Below are positions 12,127 to 13,719 of a stretch of 13,719 nt of DNA, in pieces. The notes under the pieces were generated by a model, which saw nothing but the letters and a program-made list of their open reading frames with translations, was not told where the DNA came from and did not search any database. Location: assembly GCA_900552185.1 (NCBI GenBank), contig URYT01000039.1:1-13719 (forward strand), in the 5' to 3' direction. Source of the stretch: an uncultured Collinsella sp. (lineage in GTDB: Bacteria; Actinomycetota; Coriobacteriia; Coriobacteriales; Coriobacteriaceae). Positions within the stretch are counted from its first letter, which is position 1. Each line of letters starts with the position of its first letter. Made by a program: the position numbers and the translations under genes.

Positions 12127-12136
12127 GGAAATTTGA

Positions 12137-12580
12137 ATGGTTGGCTTTATTCTTACCGGTCATGGACAGTTCGCACCCGGCCTTGCAAGCGCTATCGCTA
12201 TGGTTGCCGGCGACCAGCCTGCTTTTACCGTCGTTCCTTTTGAGGGCGACCAGGCCGCATCCTACGGTGAGGATCTCCGCGCCGCCATTACCGCCATGCG
12301 CGAGGAGTGCGATGGCGTGCTCGTCTTTACCGACTTGCTCGGTGGTACCCCGTTCAACCAGTCGATGATGATTGCCCAGGATGTCGACAACGTCGAGGTT
12401 CTGACTGGCACCAACCTTCCCATGGTTATTGAGCTTCTGTTCCTCCGCGGCAATGCCACGCTCGCCGAGCTTGGCGAGCAGGCCGTGACCGTTGGCCAGA
12501 CGGGCATCACCGCCCAGACGGTCGCATCCGTTGCCGGCTCCGAGGAAGAGGATATCTTCGGCGACGAGGACGGCATCTAA
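12137..12580 (+). CDS. PTS mannose/GalNAc-family EIIA component
   Basis: The product is 147 residues, ATG 12137 with AAGGGA upstream. It is a stand-alone EIIA of the mannose/fructose/sorbose/GalNAc family. GFILTGHGQFAPGLASAI (3-20) carries the phosphorylated His9, and FTDLLGGTPFNQS (64-76) is the family's active-site loop. It takes phosphate from HPr and passes it to EIIB in the cytoplasm. The C-terminus ends in an acidic stretch after residue 134. Its stop overlaps the ATG of the next gene by one base (TAATG), which implies translational coupling. Expression is probably controlled by the crowded region upstream (11526-12126). Confidence 0.93.
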   Translation: MVGFILTGHGQFAPGLASAIAMVAGDQPAFTVVPFEGDQAASYGEDLRAAITAMREECDGVLVFTDLLGGTPFNQSMMIAQDVDNVEVLTGTNLPMVIELLFLRGNATLAELGEQAVTVGQTGITAQTVASVAGSEEEDIFGDEDGI

Positions 12581-12861
12581 TGGCCGATTTCGGAGCCAAC
12601 GTCCTGAGCTCCTCGGTCGCCCTTTTAGGCCTGCTTGTCATCATGGGCTTGATTTACACCATCTGGTCGCAAATCAACATGAAGAAGAAGCAGAGGTACT
12701 TCAAGGAGCTGCACACCGAGCTCAAGCCGGGTCAGGAGGTTCTTTTCGCCGGCGGTATCTACGGAACCGTCAAAGGCATCGAAGGCGAGAAGGTCCAGAT
12801 CAAAGTCCGATCCGGGGCCGTCGTAGATGTTTCGCGTTACGCGATTCAGGAGATCAAGTAA
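12580..12861 (+). CDS. yajC: YajC-like membrane protein inside the PTS operon
   Basis: The product is 93 residues, ATG 12580 overlapping the EIIA stop. One N-terminal membrane helix (about 11-29) and the basic NMKKKQRYFKELHTELKPG (33-51) lead into VLFAGGIYGTVKGIEGEKVQ (54-73) and VSRYAIQEIK (84-93). This is the standard YajC layout: helix, basic segment, then a small beta domain. YajC is an accessory subunit of the SecDF-YajC part of the Sec translocase and normally lies beside tgt or secDF. Here it is between EIIA and EIIB of a PTS operon with no sec genes in view. It may be a PTS-dedicated paralogue helping insert or assemble EIIC/EIID, which is an inference. A second yajC may exist elsewhere. 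Confidence 0.82.
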   Translation: MADFGANVLSSSVALLGLLVIMGLIYTIWSQINMKKKQRYFKELHTELKPGQEVLFAGGIYGTVKGIEGEKVQIKVRSGAVVDVSRYAIQEIK

Positions 12862-12897
12862 CTGTCGTCAGCAAATATCGAAAGGAAGCTGATCAAC

Positions 12898-13380
12898 ATG
12901 GCAGAACCCAACATTCTTCTTACCCGCATCGATAACCGACTGGTTCATGGTCAGGTTGCAACCCAGTGGAACTCCACCCTGGGCTCCAACCTCATCCTCG
13001 TCGCCAACGACGACGTGGCGTCCAACACCATGCGCCAGAACCTCATGAAGATGGCCGCTCCCGCCGGCGTCGCTACGCGTTTCTTCTCCCTGCAGAAGAC
13101 CATCGACGTCATTGGCAAGGCGAGCCCGCGCCAGAAGATCTTCATCGTGGCCGAAACACCGGAAGACGTGCTTACGCTCGTCAAGGGCGGTGTGCCTATA
13201 AAGAAGGTAAACATCGGCAACATGCACATGTCGGAAGGAAAGCGCCAAGTCGCCACCTCCGTCGCAGTTAACGACGAGGATGTCGCTGCGTTTAAAGAGC
13301 TGCAGGAATTGGGGGTGGAGTTGGAGATCAGGCGCGTTCCGAGCACGCCTGTTGAGGACACGAGCAAGCTCTTCTCGTAA
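12898..13380 (+). CDS. PTS mannose/GalNAc-family EIIB component
   Basis: The product is 160 residues, ATG 12898 with AAAGGA upstream. The N-terminal block ILLTRIDNRLVHGQVATQW (6-24) carries the phosphorylated His17. NDDVASNTMRQNLMKMAAP (37-55) and KKVNIGNMHMSEGKRQVA (102-119) follow the EIIB sorbose/mannose subfamily pattern. EIIB transfers phosphate from EIIA to the incoming sugar at the membrane complex. It lies 36 bases after yajC and 90 bases before EIIC. The resemblance of the following EIIC to AgaC favours N-acetylgalactosamine or a related amino sugar, but the substrate is not certain. Confidence 0.93.
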   Translation: MAEPNILLTRIDNRLVHGQVATQWNSTLGSNLILVANDDVASNTMRQNLMKMAAPAGVATRFFSLQKTIDVIGKASPRQKIFIVAETPEDVLTLVKGGVPIKKVNIGNMHMSEGKRQVATSVAVNDEDVAAFKELQELGVELEIRRVPSTPVEDTSKLFS

Positions 13381-13397
13381 TCCTCGTGATCCACGTT

Positions 13398-13447
13398 GTC
13401 AGGAGTGAAACCCTGACGTTCTGTACGTGATATCCAAAGTGCGTACA
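13398..13447 (+). promoter_or_regulatory. Two consecutive hairpins between EIIB and EIIC
   Basis: GTCAGG (13398-13403) pairs with CCTGAC (13412-13417), and TGTACG (13422-13427) pairs with CGTACA (13442-13447). Neither has a T-run, so they are more likely mRNA-processing or stability elements than terminators. They end 9 bases before the EIIC ribosome binding site region. Confidence 0.4.
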
Positions 13448-13470
13448 TACATTTTGAAAGGAGGAGCAAG

Positions 13471-13719
13471 ATGGAATACTCGATCATCCAGATCGCTCTG
13501 GTCTTCGTTGTTACGTTCATCGCGGCAATCGACCAGTTTGACTTCCTCGAGTCTCTCTATCAGCCCATCGTCACCGGCGCCGTCATCGGTCTTATCCTTG
13601 GCGACCTCAACACCGGTCTTCTCGTGGGTGGTACCTATCAGCTCATGACGATCGGCAACATGCCGATCGGAGGCGCTCAGCCGCCTAACGCCGTCATCGG
13701 CGGCATCATGGCAGCCATT
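13471..13719 (+). CDS. PTS mannose/GalNAc-family EIIC component (partial, runs off the right edge)
   Basis: The first 83 residues are present, ATG 13471 with AAAGGAGG upstream. A hydrophobic first helix (about 4-24) is followed by PIVTGAVIGLILGDLNTGLL (32-51) and IGGAQPPNAVIGGIMAA (66-82). These are the conserved EIIC sorbose/mannose-family segments of the membrane channel that translocates the sugar. The GGAQPPN block resembles E. coli AgaC (N-acetylgalactosamine) more than ManY, judged from memory. An EIID gene is expected downstream, outside the window. Confidence 0.93.
   Translation, partial: MEYSIIQIALVFVVTFIAAIDQFDFLESLYQPIVTGAVIGLILGDLNTGLLVGGTYQLMTIGNMPIGGAQPPNAVIGGIMAAI

Larger units (their letters stand above)
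11474..12136. other. Long gene-free divergent control region for the PTS operon
   Basis: No credible reading frame is seen on either strand. The DNA is AT-richer than the genes and carries many short symmetrical sites, listed separately. Further elements are GTGAGC/GCTCAC (11540-11545/11551-11556), the palindrome CGTTTCGAAACG (11858-11869) and AAAACGTTTT (11937-11946), which lies about 55 bases before the predicted PTS transcription start. No sigma-54 (TGGCAC-N5-TTGC) element was found. Confidence 0.7.

Noticed and set aside
11434..12136. Sigma-54 promoter for the mannose-family PTS, as in Firmicutes
   Set aside because: No TGGCAC-N5-TTGC-like element was found on reading the region; an extended -10 sigma-70-type promoter fits better.

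Overview
This window is most likely from a human- or animal-gut actinobacterium of the class Coriobacteriia, probably Collinsella or a close relative. That placement is an inference. It rests on GC-rich codon use, strong AGGAGG-type ribosome binding sites, a mannose-family PTS, a long-form ribosome hibernation factor, and a DUF559/Vsr-like hypothetical protein of a type I associate with this class. There are 14 convincing genes (12 on +, 2 on -) and a short fragment of a gene entering from the left. No tRNA, rRNA, CRISPR array, transposase or phage gene is visible.

Left part (1-4752): a comF phosphoribosyltransferase gene has its ribosome binding site in the 3' arm of a stable hairpin. It is followed 11 bases later by the nuclease-fold hypothetical gene. 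A roughly 730-base gene-poor stretch comes next. It holds an AT-rich imperfect inverted-repeat element (47-bp arms about 120 bp apart), then a consensus-like promoter and a long structured leader in front of an orphan solute-binding lipoprotein with a Ser/Glu-rich tail. After a strong terminator there is about 200 bases of non-coding, hairpin-containing DNA directly upstream of the long ribosome hibernation factor hpf. This is the expected place and size for the raiA non-coding RNA, although the RNA identification itself is tentative.

Middle part (4832-10430): a DegV-family lipid-binding protein stands alone. A tightly packed four-gene unit follows: a beta-hydroxyacid dehydrogenase with an unusual His/Cys-rich 12-residue-repeat tail, a small membrane protein, a HEAT-like repeat protein, and an NAD-type isocitrate dehydrogenase. 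After a terminator comes a single-pass membrane protein with a SurA_N-like extracellular domain, ending at a 16-bp-stem bidirectional terminator.

Right part (10546-13719): a two-gene leftward operon encodes a DUF2975 membrane protein and a small XRE regulator. Its promoter is overlapped by a perfect 16-bp dyad. It faces, across about 700 bases without genes, a rightward mannose/GalNAc-family PTS operon: EIIA, a YajC-like protein, EIIB and the start of EIIC. The gap is dense in cre/LacI-like sites, a repeated CGGT-based inverted element, a 10-bp-period direct repeat, an extended -10 promoter and a hairpin-rich leader. The YajC homologue inside the PTS operon, the metal-binding-like enzyme tail, and the complex PTS control region are the most interesting parts.
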